Source of the DNA: Onchidella celtica
Lineage: Eukaryota > Mollusca > Gastropoda > Systellommatophora > Onchidiidae
Length of the DNA: 64,000 nt
Direction: 5' to 3'
Assembly: GCA_963931925.1 (NCBI GenBank)
Contig: OZ007582.1
Span: 33,235,730 to 33,299,729, forward strand
Shown: in pieces, positions 12,601 to 21,133 of the stretch
Numbering within the stretch: the first letter of the stretch is position 1
How the letters are laid out: each line of letters starts with the position of its first letter
Position numbers and translations under genes: made by a program
Notes under the pieces: generated by a model
Database searches by the model: none
Seen by the model: the letters and a program-made list of their open reading frames with translations, nothing else
Told to the model about the DNA's origin: nothing

Positions 12601-15600
12601 TCCTAACTTACATCTATCGCTTATTGCGCACATCTCTATACACAGTAATCAATGACTTTCACAGTCCTCACATATAACTTATTTACATCATGGTCATAGG
12701 AGAATCTAGTACATCAATCATCATAATTATCAATCACAGTTCAACCTACCAGTCATCACTGGAAAACACACAATCTCCCGACTGCCTCTGATCTCACGTC
12801 TGTCCCCTTGGACCTCTTAACTTGCAGTGATCTGACTATTCAGATTTTGCCTCTACTACGCCTCAACTTCACTCACAACATGCACCTTCAACGTTAACTA
12901 ACAGAAGTCAATACAGGTGAGCAGCCTCACTATCCCGTGAGTCCATCCTACACTTCCATGCCCCCGTAATCCTTGAATCTCGCTCACTCCACTCGTGACA
13001 AACATGTTCAGTTGACTAAGCCTAGGTACTGTTTTGTTCGTAATTCAGTGTCAAATTCTCACTTACTTGTCATGATGCGGTACAATTTCCTCTTGCATAA
13101 AACGTCTTACTGTTTGTCTGAAAATGTCATGGTCCTCATTGAAAATGCGTCGTGTTCCTATATCAACCATAGATGATGCCTCACATGGCTCAACTCTCTT
13201 TGGACCTCCTTCACTGTCATGAATGGAAACAGAAAATTCAAATGTGAATGACCATAAATGCTAAGAGCAGTGCAATAGTTCTCATAATAACCTGCATTAA
13301 AAATAAAATGCAAATTTAAAAAAAAAAAAAAAAGTACTGCAAAGTGCCATGAAAATAAATCAAAAGACCTTTTATTTGATGTTTGCCTTTTGAGTGACAG
13401 CACAGTACATTCCCAGTTTTTTGAGCGTTAATTTCTCCAGAAGTTGGCTTCTGGAATATTGCATGGAGTACATTTGTTACAAGTGTTGCATTTTCACGAT
13501 CTGTAGGCCTACAGCAATAAAAACCAGTTTAATTATTTGGTCCGGGTCAGCAAAGACATCTGAATGCAAGGGGGGGGGGGGGGGGACCACAACTACCCAT
13601 GCATGGCCATTCCTAAAGTCCCGACCTTGTGAGCATCTGCCCCTACAGTTTGGTTTGGAATATATATACATCAATCAATAAAGAAAATCTGGCCATGAAA
13701 GGCATTCAGGAGTTCTCCCTTGAATCTCGCCCACCATCATCCTGTGGATACAAGAGATGGCAAGGTAAAACCAGAACTCGCAAGTCTAGTGTGTAGTAAC
13801 AAACAAAGAACCATTTACATTCGTACTGCAGCCACCGCCTCCACTTGCAGTATGTATTCAGAATTAATTCTGTCATTATAACTAACAGGAGTTTTGATTA
13901 CCCACTGCCGTTATTAAAGTACAGTGGAGCCTACTTTAAAATCCGAAGTCATCGGAGAAATGGATTACACTTCGATTTACCAGAGTTCGATTTACCTCTA
14001 GGCAGAGAAATAACCAGTGTTATGCTGTTTGCCCCATACGATACATGTAATTACATCCCTTCTTGCAGACACTAAGATCAGAATCTTATTCGCAGATGGA
14101 TTTTCTGTTTGGGATTTTTATTTAGGAAGAGTTCCTTATGTGTCACCTGACAACCTCCTCGGCGTAAAATGGCGTTCAATTGAGTTATCAATGAAACTTT
14201 CACCAAAACGTTTTTGATGGCGAGAGCTGTCTATGGGATACAAAATCGCCCCAAGCACCATAACCAGCAGGCGAGAACCAAAGCCCTCTGAATTTTAGCG
14301 AGTGATAAAAGTCTAGAAAGATTAGATTAACTTCACATACATACATTGAAAAGCTGAAACGAACAATTCCTTCGCTCGACGAGTGAGAGGCCACCCGAGC
14401 GTCCATCTCAATCACATGACCAAAACAAACGATGCGCATCACTTCTCATTCAGAAACGGACCAGAGTAAACAAACAGCGTGTCAAGGGGGAAATCGGAAA
14501 GCCAGAAGAGTTCGTCCTCTGCCCCACATTCTTTTTTTTCTATTCCAAAACCTATCAGAACTAAACTCGCCTGCTGAGTGGGGGGGGGGGGGGGGGGGAA
14601 ATTTGAGGCTCTGCAAGATTTTTTTTTGGGGGTGACTTTTTTACTGCGGCCCCCGCGCAACCCCCCCTCTGATCATCGTTGCTTTGCTTCAGAGTATAAA
14701 ATTGTGGCTAGGATTTAAAAAATTATTTTTTACAATTTTTTTTAGATGGATTATTATTATTAGCCAATTTTGTCGGGTGTGAAATCACAGAGAAAGTCAG
14801 ACAGAACACATAAAAATGAATTAAACTTCCATGGAAACAAAACATGTAATAAAACAAAACATGACAAATAGATCCAGGTTACCGCGGAGAGAGATGAGCT
14901 GTTCAATTCGCATTGACTAAAAGAAATCATTTACATGTTTAAAATTTGATTTTACATTGTTATTTCTGTCCCGTTGAGTGAACAGGAATAAATAAAATGA
15001 ACAGGAATAAAGTAATCTAGATCTAGTAACACATTGATCAATTTTGCAAAATCCTTTAACTCATTCGCTACCGCGAGCCGTGTTTCACGGCTCGTCTGGC
15101 AGCCATGGCTGGCCTGTGCGCCGTGTTTCACGGCTCGACTAATACACATCCAAATCCAGACCGGTTTTTCAAAGTTAAGAAACACAAATCCAATCCAACA
15201 TTCTGGAATGGTTTATGAACTTCCTGTTGCTAAATTCAACCAGGAAAAGACACATTAGAGCTACTTTGAAGAGAGATTATCGATCAAGTTTTGGATTTTT
15301 GTTCATTTTTTGTGTGTGTCAGTGGTGTTGGTTTTCTTGCTGTAACTTTTTTATTTTTCTAACAATGTTTGTGAAATTCACATGGATTATATATGAATGG
15401 ATTATAAACAATATTGTGGAGTTTGAAGCCCATTGAAGTTTTTGTTCCTAGATCTACGAACCGTAAGTTGAAATTGTGTTGCTCATATTCATATTTATTT
15501 TTCTTCACAGTTTTTGTTTAAAACCCTTACAATAATTTTTATCTCTCAAAATAAGTTTTGATCTACATATTTATAAAGTTCAGCATTTTACCTTTCTTTT

Positions 15601-16548
15601 GATATACAACATGTGTTGGTTGGTTAATACAGATGTAGCCAAAAATTAGAATTTTATGAAAGTCTAGCACCAAAAAGTAGGTCCAAAATCTGGCCCGGGC
15701 CAGATATGGAAAATGCCCTGGTAGTGAATGAGTTAAAAAAAAAAAATTGTTTTCCCTAAAAATAAGCAATCCTAGGTTAAAAAAAAAAAAAAAATGCTCC
15801 GCCGTAGGTTTGAACCCAGGACCGGACCCATAGTCTCTGACTGATAACCGCGGATGCTAGCCATTGCGCCATCGCAGACTGCAGGATACAGGAGAACTTT
15901 CCCATAGTAGACATCACAAAATCAAATAACCCCCCATCTGCGAATAAGATTGGGATCTTATTCGCAGACGTCTGCGAATAAGCACTTCGTTATTTATTAG
16001 CATTGTCGTTAAACATGACGATCCACTGGACTTGGATTCAAAATCCAAGTATCTTCTTCTGCAAAGAGTCAGAGTCAACTGATGTTTTTTTCTGCCTTTA
16101 GTTTGCCAAAGCTTTCTCAATTAACCTCAGGCTTCTCTGTTCCCCCAAAATCATTGTATTCCCTGGGGAGACAGTGTATTACAATTACAATATCGATCCA
16201 GCTTGATCCCAAAAAGAAGCTTCACATATTTTTGTTATGTTTCAGGGCTCTGCAATTTTCCTGCTTACATTTGGGGGCATACGGTCTCTGAACACTGACA
16301 GCTTACGCATTACAGAAGGTTCAAAGTCCGATCTCTTGGCATCGACATCACCGGCCGAATTCTAGGAGTTAGGAGGCACACTGTCGGGTGTGGATTCAGA
16401 CTCTCTGATTTAAATGAAAGACCGGACGTAATTCCAGAGCATACCTCGGTGCATCCAATCTTGCTGTACTTGATAAGTATCGGTTTTTCCTAAGAAAATG
16501 ATCGGCCTTGTTCGACGACAAAATTCTTCGAGCCAGATTTGTAGCCAT
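442..16548 (-). CDS. ACADL: Long-chain acyl-CoA dehydrogenase, mitochondrial (7 coding exons visible; 3' end outside the window)
   Basis: Flavoprotein of the mitochondrial matrix that makes the first double bond in beta-oxidation of long-chain and branched acyl-CoAs and passes electrons to ETF. Seven exons (16445-16548, 13067-13213, 11069-11099, 9824-9930, 7557-7721, 6372-6603, 442-657) have GT/AG borders and join in frame to about 334 residues; human ACADL is 430, so the last ~90-100 residues lie left of base 1. Visible features: an Arg/Ser-rich presequence at the start, a segment reading DIGTRRIFNEDHDIFR typical of ACADL, the family signature GMTEPGAGSD split across exons 5 and 6, and LLGEENKGFYY followed by PQERLLIA. 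The Glu in PQERL (about residue 297) is in the place of the catalytic base of ACADL and isovaleryl-CoA dehydrogenase. The start at 16548 is preferred because ACAATGG is a strong context and a presequence follows; an in-frame ATG at 16566 is weaker. Introns are heavily loaded with mobile DNA. Confidence 0.95.
1139..1290 (-). repeat. Degenerate copy of the ACADL intron 6 / exon 7 border
   Basis: Read on the minus strand it contains CTTTTCTTTGAAGATGTGTG, close to the exon 7 start that encodes LFFEDVR. Sequence like that upstream of exon 7 follows (CAAATACTTTTCGAACACTT resembles CAGATACTTTTTGAACGTTT). No open frame continues, so it is not a usable exon. Confidence 0.5.
3008..3180 (+). pseudogene. 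RAG1-N-like zinc-binding exon fragment of transposon copy 1
   Basis: Short frame with HELCRTCGG (CxxC) followed by a Lys/Thr-rich run and LLHTLSREHRKAQTNKAY before a stop. Copy 1 lacks the ATG that copy 2 has. Only the first metal-ligand pair is present. The similarity is to family knowledge, not to a database search. Confidence 0.5.
3871..4036 (+). pseudogene. C-terminal transposase fragment of transposon copy 1
   Basis: Open frame with LRELIHASVAKLERRVAAIR, then NCETQLKTVIKSQHLQ and SPELLASAPPIKRRKMK, then TAG. Heptad-like leucines and a basic tail suggest a coiled coil plus nuclear signal. It is in the same orientation as the RAG1-N-like frame, so the two are the ends of one gene with its middle removed. 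Confidence 0.5.
4635..4762 (-). repeat. Second degenerate copy of the ACADL intron 6 / exon 7 border
   Basis: Read on the minus strand it has GACACTGCAGAACTTTTCTT, encoding DTAELFFED like the start of exon 7. It is followed by ATTTGATTCAGTTATATGTT, which matches the intron just upstream of the real exon. The acceptor AG is lacking and the frame closes soon. It sits directly against the end of the transposon copy at 4618. Confidence 0.6.
5296..5335 (+). repeat. Probable hAT transposon terminus, degenerate
   Basis: CAGCACGGATGGACAAAGTA followed by CAGCCCGCGGGCACATCTG fits the CAGnGGTGGGCAAA...GGCCCGCGGGCCACAT end common to hAT (Charlie-like) elements. No matching opposite end was found. Confidence 0.4.
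5677..5901. mobile_element. piggyBac-like MITE, 225 bp
   Basis: Ends CCCTCTTGCTGCC and, inverted, CACTTTTGCTGCC (11 of 13 alike). Flanked by CTAA on the left and TTAA on the right, consistent with a TTAA target site that has one mutation. No coding capacity. Confidence 0.5.
6372..6603 (-). CDS. ACADL: ACADL exon 6
   Basis: Encodes DLQGVRTNAKKDGDDYILNG, SKVFITNGYMCDLVIVVAV and then GISLFLVEEGMKGFIKGKKL, ending KKMGLKAQ in phase 0. This is the beta-domain of the acyl-CoA dehydrogenase fold. Acceptor TTTCAG and donor GTAAGG. Confidence 0.95.
6604..7556 (-). other. ACADL intron 5, mostly one MITE
   Basis: Intron of about 950 bp, two thirds of which is the TTAA-flanked element at 6836-7486. Nothing else is recognised. 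Confidence 0.5.
6836..7486. mobile_element. piggyBac-like MITE, 651 bp
   Basis: Ends CTCACTGAGCC and its exact inverted copy (11 bp). Flanked by TGAA on the left and TTAA on the right. Its right end lies about 70 bp from ACADL exon 5. No ORF of note. Confidence 0.55.
7557..7721 (-). CDS. ACADL: ACADL exon 5
   Basis: Encodes MYANCTGPGWALHSDI, then IMPYISHFGTREQIEKFLP and KMTAGQCIGAIGMTEPGAG. This is the middle beta-domain region that contributes to flavin and acyl-CoA binding. It ends inside the family signature; AG|T makes the Ser that continues as SDLQG in exon 6. Confidence 0.93.
7722..9823 (-). other. ACADL intron 4
   Basis: 2.1 kb intron with a TA-flanked MITE at 8322-9117 and a short AC run near 8809-8822. 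Bases 7722-8321 and 9120-9823 hold only short ORFs without family features. Confidence 0.5.
8322..9117. mobile_element. Tc1/mariner- or pogo-like MITE, 796 bp
   Basis: Left end CAGTCCAATCCACTTATCTC and inverted right end CAGTGCAATCCTAATATCTC, both followed by GACAT. Each end is flanked by TA, the target duplication of the Tc1/mariner group. CAGT ends with a TCGA-type inner motif resemble pogo/Tigger derivatives. No transposase frame. Confidence 0.65.
9824..9930 (-). CDS. ACADL: ACADL exon 4
   Basis: Encodes CWERAGEMGLLGVDTPEEQG and GLGGDFLTSSIVMEEQ. Acceptor TTACCAG and donor GTAAGT. Ends in a split codon (CA|A) that joins exon 5. Confidence 0.93.
9931..11068 (-). other. ACADL intron 3
   Basis: 1.1 kb intron. 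A piggyBac-like end (TTAACTCTTTCTCTACGG on the minus strand near 10247) is present without a recognisable partner. Otherwise nothing. Confidence 0.4.
11069..11099 (-). CDS. ACADL: ACADL exon 3 (31-bp micro-exon)
   Basis: Encodes only WEEAGQVSRE plus one split base. Acceptor CAG before 11099 and donor GTTAGT. It fills exactly the gap between HHDK (exon 2) and CWERAGEMG (exon 4), matching WEKAGEVSRE in vertebrate ACADL. It is too short to be found by an ORF scan. Confidence 0.9.
11100..13066 (-). other. ACADL intron 2
   Basis: 2 kb intron, more than half of it the solo LTR at 11867-13000, which ends about 60 bp from the exon 2 donor. Bases 11100-11866 hold nothing recognised. Confidence 0.5.
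11867..13000 (-). mobile_element. Solo LTR, family A, 1134 bp, in ACADL intron 2
   Basis: Starts TGTCACAAATCCCAGAC and ends CTCGTGACA, so TG...CA with short inverted ends. Flanked on both sides by AACAT (11862-11866 and 13001-13005), a perfect 5 bp target duplication, so this is a complete solo LTR. A second copy of the family is at 54605-55477. The AATAAA-type signal lies on the minus strand, which sets the likely sense. No internal region remains. Superfamily is not determined. Confidence 0.8.
13067..13213 (-). CDS. ACADL: ACADL exon 2
   Basis: Acceptor CAG before 13213 and donor GTAAGT below 13067. Encodes EGGPKRVEPCEASSMVD, then IGTRRIFNEDHDIFRQTVRR and FMQEEIVPHHDK, the N-terminal helical part of the dehydrogenase. 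A solo LTR begins only about 60 bp beyond its donor. Confidence 0.93.
13570..13585 (+). repeat. G16 homopolymer run
   Basis: Uninterrupted G on the plus strand in ACADL intron 1. Similar runs are at 14580-14598 (G19), 16651-16660 (G10 after A10), 34951-34963 (G13) and 37444-37462 (G19). All are on the plus strand. Confidence 0.8.
13922..14000 (+). repeat. Possible single end of a pogo-like element
   Basis: TA followed by CAGTGGAGCCTACTTTAAAA, then a repeated TTCGATTTACC motif. This looks like the end of a TA-inserting element. No inverted partner was found within 2.5 kb, so it is probably truncated. Confidence 0.35.
15060..15732. mobile_element. piggyBac-like MITE with twin hairpins, 673 bp
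   Basis: Ends CTCATTCGCTACC and, inverted, CTCATTCACTACC, each flanked by TTAA (15056-15059 and 15733-15736). Near the left end are two copies of a GCCGTG-TTT-CACGGC hairpin (15074-15094 with a 9 bp stem, and 15120-15134). No transposase frame. Confidence 0.7.
15795..15879 (-). repeat. tRNA-derived SINE head or tRNA pseudogene
   Basis: On the minus strand TGGCGCAATGGCTAGCATCC fits a pol III A box and GGGTTCAAACC fits a B box about 35 bp downstream. A long T run follows, as a pol III terminator would. The acceptor stem does not pair well, so it is not called a functional tRNA. Confidence 0.5.
16445..16548 (-). CDS. ACADL: ACADL exon 1 (presequence)
   Basis: Starts MATNLARRILSSNK, basic and hydroxyl-rich with no acidic residue until the Asp at position 16, as expected of a mitochondrial targeting peptide. 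The donor lies after ACCGAG (GTATGC). The split codon AG|T joins exon 2 in phase. The reading frame stays open upstream of the chosen ATG, so a slightly longer start at 16566 cannot be excluded. Confidence 0.85.
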
Positions 16549-16566
16549 TGTTGATACAGATATCAT

Positions 16567-18859
16567 TCGCTCCACTATCCGAAATCGCGAAATCAAAAGT
16601 AGGCCGAGGAATACATGTAGAGTGCTTTCCCCTTGCTGTGAAAAAAAAAAGGGGGGGGGGCAGTATAAAATTACCGAAATCATCACGAAGTTCTGGGTTG
16701 AAACTTTAATTTTTACAGGTTTCAATTTAAATCTGTTATATATATTTATGAATTTTCTCTCCTGTTCCCCCCTCTCTACTTTCCAAAGGCACCGGAAGAA
16801 AATATAAACAAATAGGCCTAAGCTGTCGGACAATAACATCTGTAAAAGCTGTAGTACAAATGTCACTAGTTTGAACAGGTTCGAAGCAATGCCTGATATG
16901 TTACTCGCCTACAGTGTTTAACTTTCATGGACTACGTTTCGTCTGTAAACTGAATTTGGGTGACTAAACTTGGATCCTTAAAATTTCTTCGGTTTGCAAA
17001 TATTGCGCTATCGTGGGAAATAAATATATTTGTTTTGAAAAAGCTAACACTCAACATGCCAGTGGTTAATTTGATCACTTTTTGAAATGTAACACAGGCC
17101 CGCTATAATTAATATTAATGAAGAAACAGCAACATAAATTTCAGAAAGATGGCTGTCTGGGGATAGGGCACTGAACGTATTTAATAGGATAGAATACACT
17201 TATCTTTATCTGGTACCCTTGTGCCTTCCCTTGCTCTCAATTTCATTTACCCTCACTGTCAGGCTGTTTTGTTGTTTTCCTTCTCCCAGTTCTTTTTCTC
17301 TTCTAAATCCACGGAAAGTTACGAAGATATCCGAAATACGAACTTTTATTTATGTACAAAATGCAACCAATCATCAGTCAGAATAGCTTCTGCATTGCTA
17401 TGCAATAAACATGGCTGGCGACCTTGTTCGACTGGTTCCCGTCAATGTAATATTGGATTGCTGAAAACGGTTGCCTCAGTTGTTCAAGACATTATTGTAT
17501 TGTGTGGAGCTTGTAGCGAAATGAATGTTTCTGCCAAGGGACTTTATGATAATGTAAAGAAAGACTGTGATCAAGAAAATGGCACGTAAGGCACCATAAA
17601 CATTTCTGTTAGAATTGTGATAGCCAAGTGGAATCGGGCGTCTGTTGGCTGGCTTGCAGCCAAGCAGCACAAACGAGAAGCATTTAGATCTATTTACTTT
17701 ATTATCAGCAAACCGAGGCATAACGTAATTAACACAACAGTATAATTGGAGTTTGCTGGTATTGGATTAGTTAAGCTTAGGCCCACAGACAAATAATTTT
17801 TGCCTGAACTTGAGCGAATCTATTGTCGTTACTACAAAGGCCAGGAGGGCGTAGCTTGGTAATGTGGAGTGAGGCTTACAAGTTTTTACAGTAAGTTTCA
17901 CATCCACGGTGTCGTCTCCTTCTGATCATGAAACCACCAGTACTTGATCAACCTATTTTTTGCTACAGGTAGGCCTACACTGATTTTATCATGCCATGTC
18001 AGTGGATTGTTGAGGCTTCTCTAGGTCTAGATTTAGATTCTAGCCTTTCTGAAAATTCAGACATGGCATTGCCATCTTTTAAAATGAAGTTTCTGCCAAA
18101 CATTTCGCATCCTCTTTTCATTACATTCTTACCAATATCGCAAGGGTTTTCACTTATTATCTTTGAAAAGCAGCCAAATACAGCGCTCAACCTGATAGTG
18201 ATAGGACAAGTTAATTTAGATCTAAGTAAGTCTTTGGGAGTAAGATGGTTCTCATGAGATATAGATCTAGAGTAATGACTATGGGCCGATATTGTCAGAT
18301 AAGATTTCCTCTTTTTATTCTTTGCATTGCGAGTGATTTCCCCAGATTGAACCCTTCCTCCGGCCTCCCTAGGAGTAGGAAGCTTTCCTGCCGTTCTGCT
18401 ATGCACACTACACACACAGGGTACATATTATATGCATGGAGACATTCACAATACGTCCCCACACATGCTGCACTCATATTGAGAACGATGGCACTATTTG
18501 AAGTTGGAGAGACTTTTCAGTCATTTGCTGATTTCAAGAAATAGTTTCAATTTATACTGTATGTGTTGACGGAACTGCAAAACCTCCGTTCAATGCAAAT
18601 GGAATGTCTTTGACTAGATAGATGGATGAAGTTTCCTTTCCTATCCAATACCCACATTATTTTATGATTTTATTATGCTGACCAGCTGGTCTGTAGACTG
18701 CGAGACATACTTGCAGGTGTTGGCCAAGGACTGTTGGCTAATTATGAACGATTTTTTATCGTAATAACATTGCAGGTGTCCAAACTACTCCTCAGATGCA
18801 CTGGAAACTTCCTTGAACATGATCCTCCTGTTCTTTACAATTGTATGGATTTTCTTTCC
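16567..18859. other. Region upstream of ACADL, no firm gene
   Basis: Should contain the ACADL promoter and 5' leader; no TATA box was assigned. A plus-strand frame at 17404-17585 is a weak candidate first exon of a divergent gene. The rest is AT-rich and unassigned. Confidence 0.4.
17404..17585 (+). other. Candidate exon of unknown gene (weak)
   Basis: A frame reading KTVASVVQDIIVLCGACSEM, then NVSAKGLYDNVKKDCDQENG, runs up to GGCAC|GTAAGG, a good donor. It looks more protein-like than chance ORFs nearby. No family was recognised, no following exon could be joined in phase, and the upstream start is unclear. Confidence 0.25.
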
Positions 18860-19467
18860 CACGGCTGTTAATGAGACACCGAAAGCGCTACTTTAGTTGC
18901 CTGCTGTAGCCTCCTGCTGACCCCCCGTGAAGGGGTAATAAATATCTGTCTGCCACGGTCATTACCGTGAGGGCGAGGCGCTCACTGGCCCTGCCTGAGT
19001 AGCGCGATTCTATTAATTTCTGCATATCTTTGCATGCCGATATCTCCCGATCAAACAATGCTAGACCCCCCATCCGAGATGCCATTTTAAAGCCCGGCCT
19101 TTTACCGACAAGCCGATGTAACTTTCCCCCATCTGAGTTTATATATGTGTTAATTATTTCGAAGGATTTATTCAGTGTATGTTTCTATTCATCCGAAAAT
19201 CAGTTTTCACTATTATTTTAATTTGGATTTAAATATCTCGGCAGTTCAGCCCACGTTTACTACAGTTATTTGTTATTCCAGTCGGAAAATGGATACTCAA
19301 TAAAATGTGCACGTTTGACGTTTGAGCAGTACACGTGTGATTTTATATGATTTTTAAAAACTTGACCAGCATTGGCAAGTGTGTTGCTGAAGACGCCATC
19401 ACGCTATTTTTTACATCATTGCGAAGGTAGATTTTCTTTATTTTATCTGAATAACAGTATTCAGAAT

Positions 19468-19641
19468 GAAAGATCACACAGAAGACTTGCATATTAAATA
19501 TCTTCATGAACTGTGCAGAACATGTGGTGGAATAACTACCAAAAAAACAAAAACTTCGGAAAGGGAAAGCATACAAATACGGACCTTACTTCATACGTTG
19601 TCAAGAGAACACAGGAAGGCACAAACAAACAAAGCATATTA
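19468..19641 (+). pseudogene. RAG1-N-like first exon of transposon copy 2
   Basis: From an ATG the frame reads MKDHTEDLHIKYLHELCRTC, then GGITTKKTKTSERESIQIRT, then LLHTLSREHRKAQTNKAY and stop. The ELCRTCGG core parallels QLCRICGNS of RAG1. This copy preserves a start codon, which supports it as the transposase N-terminus. The protein is cut short because the element has lost its middle. Confidence 0.5.
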
Positions 19642-19786
19642 GAAACAGCCAGACCTCCCAAGTCTCCCCGTGCCGGAGTCTCCCCGTTTTTATGACAAAA
19701 TCCCGCCCTCCCCGTTTTCCTTTGAAATCTCCCCGTTTCCAGGAAAAAAGAGAGAAAAAAAATTGTCAAGTTTTTGCCGACCACAC

Positions 19787-20364
19787 TGTAACAGCTGAGG
19801 TTGTTCTAGCACGTTATAGTAGGGGGGAGTTAGTTGATCTAACTACAACCCTTTAGAAAACGAAACTATTACAGCTGTAGAATAAATAAACACGAGATCC
19901 GACGATAGATTAAATAACACTAAAGTTTAATAACTGAATAGTGAACAATAAATTACTAGGAAGACACCAGCGAAACTAAATATCTACGCCACACAAAAGG
20001 AAACTCACTTACTCACCCCCCACCACTCACACAGGTCTATATATATAAACATTTCTATAGAAAGTTCCCGAAATAAACGTTACCTTTGCCCTCGCACAAA
20101 CTAACCAATCACGCATCAATACGTCATCAGGTTACATCACCCAAGGCCAAATCTGGCGTAAACATTCGTTTCCACAGTGTTATCGAATGTTCGGGAACAT
20201 ACTAATATTTACTGAACGAGTCAAAACACCTGACAACAAGCGAGCGAGGAAAAAAACTACTCACTAGAAAAGAAGGTCAGGTCACGGAGTACATGGACAC
20301 ACGCTCAGCCACCAGCACAACAACAAAACCGGGGGAGGGCAAGGGGTAGCCCGCAGATGCTACA
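19787..20364 (-). repeat. 3' LTR of the GMR1-type element
   Basis: 578 bp partner of the 5' LTR. A short purine-rich stretch with GGGGAG just inside it (about 20365-20378, minus strand) is the likely polypurine tract. Confidence 0.9.
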
Positions 20365-21133
20365 CAACTCCCCAATTTAAGTTGAATATTTTCAACTCCA
20401 AAAACATTATACAGCGTCTGCACTATCGTGAAATAATCTTATAGCACTCCCAATCTCACAAAGGTAGTTGCTAATTCTAATACAATTAATAACACTTTCA
20501 GTGTCTTCCCGAATGTCATCACAAATACGATACAATGCAGTGTACTTTGCATCACTAATACCATAACTAATACAATACCGTCATTGCTTCCCAATAGTAA
20601 ACAGTAGGCCTACTGGTCAAAATAACACAACGCCACCACTGTGGTGAAACAATGGTCAATGATATTATTACAAATCATATAAGGTGAAACGATGGCCCAT
20701 CGTTTACACAATGCTTCGTGCACGAATCATAGCATATAACTTGTTGTACATAACATGGTTATCTCCAAAATGTATAACTCATACGTACAATGGCAAAAAT
20801 ACCAATCCATACCGACCACTGATTAGGGTCTTTCTTCATCATATTAGGTCAAAACAAGTTACAACATTGCAATATAACACAAACACTGCTTGCTCGCAGT
20901 CCCCATTTGGGTTACATTTTCCAAAAATTTACACCAAGTTCCATCGGTAACTAATATGACATAGCATAAAATCAAAATGTGACTAACACACCATGACTCT
21001 CTATCAGCCATCAATTCAATATTCAATCACAGATGAACTATGTCCCCAATTACAGTACAATACTGCCGTCCTAGAAATTCATCTAGTAGGCAAAAGTATG
21101 GGTTACAATGCATTTCACTGATAGTGTACTACT

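Larger units (their letters stand above)
13214..16444 (-). other. ACADL intron 1
   Basis: 3.2 kb intron with two long G runs (13570-13585, 14580-14598), a single pogo-like end near 13922, a TTAA-flanked MITE (15060-15732) and a tRNA-like segment (15795-15879). No coding exon was found between exons 1 and 2. Confidence 0.5.

Noticed and set aside
16567-16866. Longer ACADL N-terminus from an ATG at 16866
   Set aside because: The added sequence has no presequence character and would place the mitochondrial signal in the middle of the protein.
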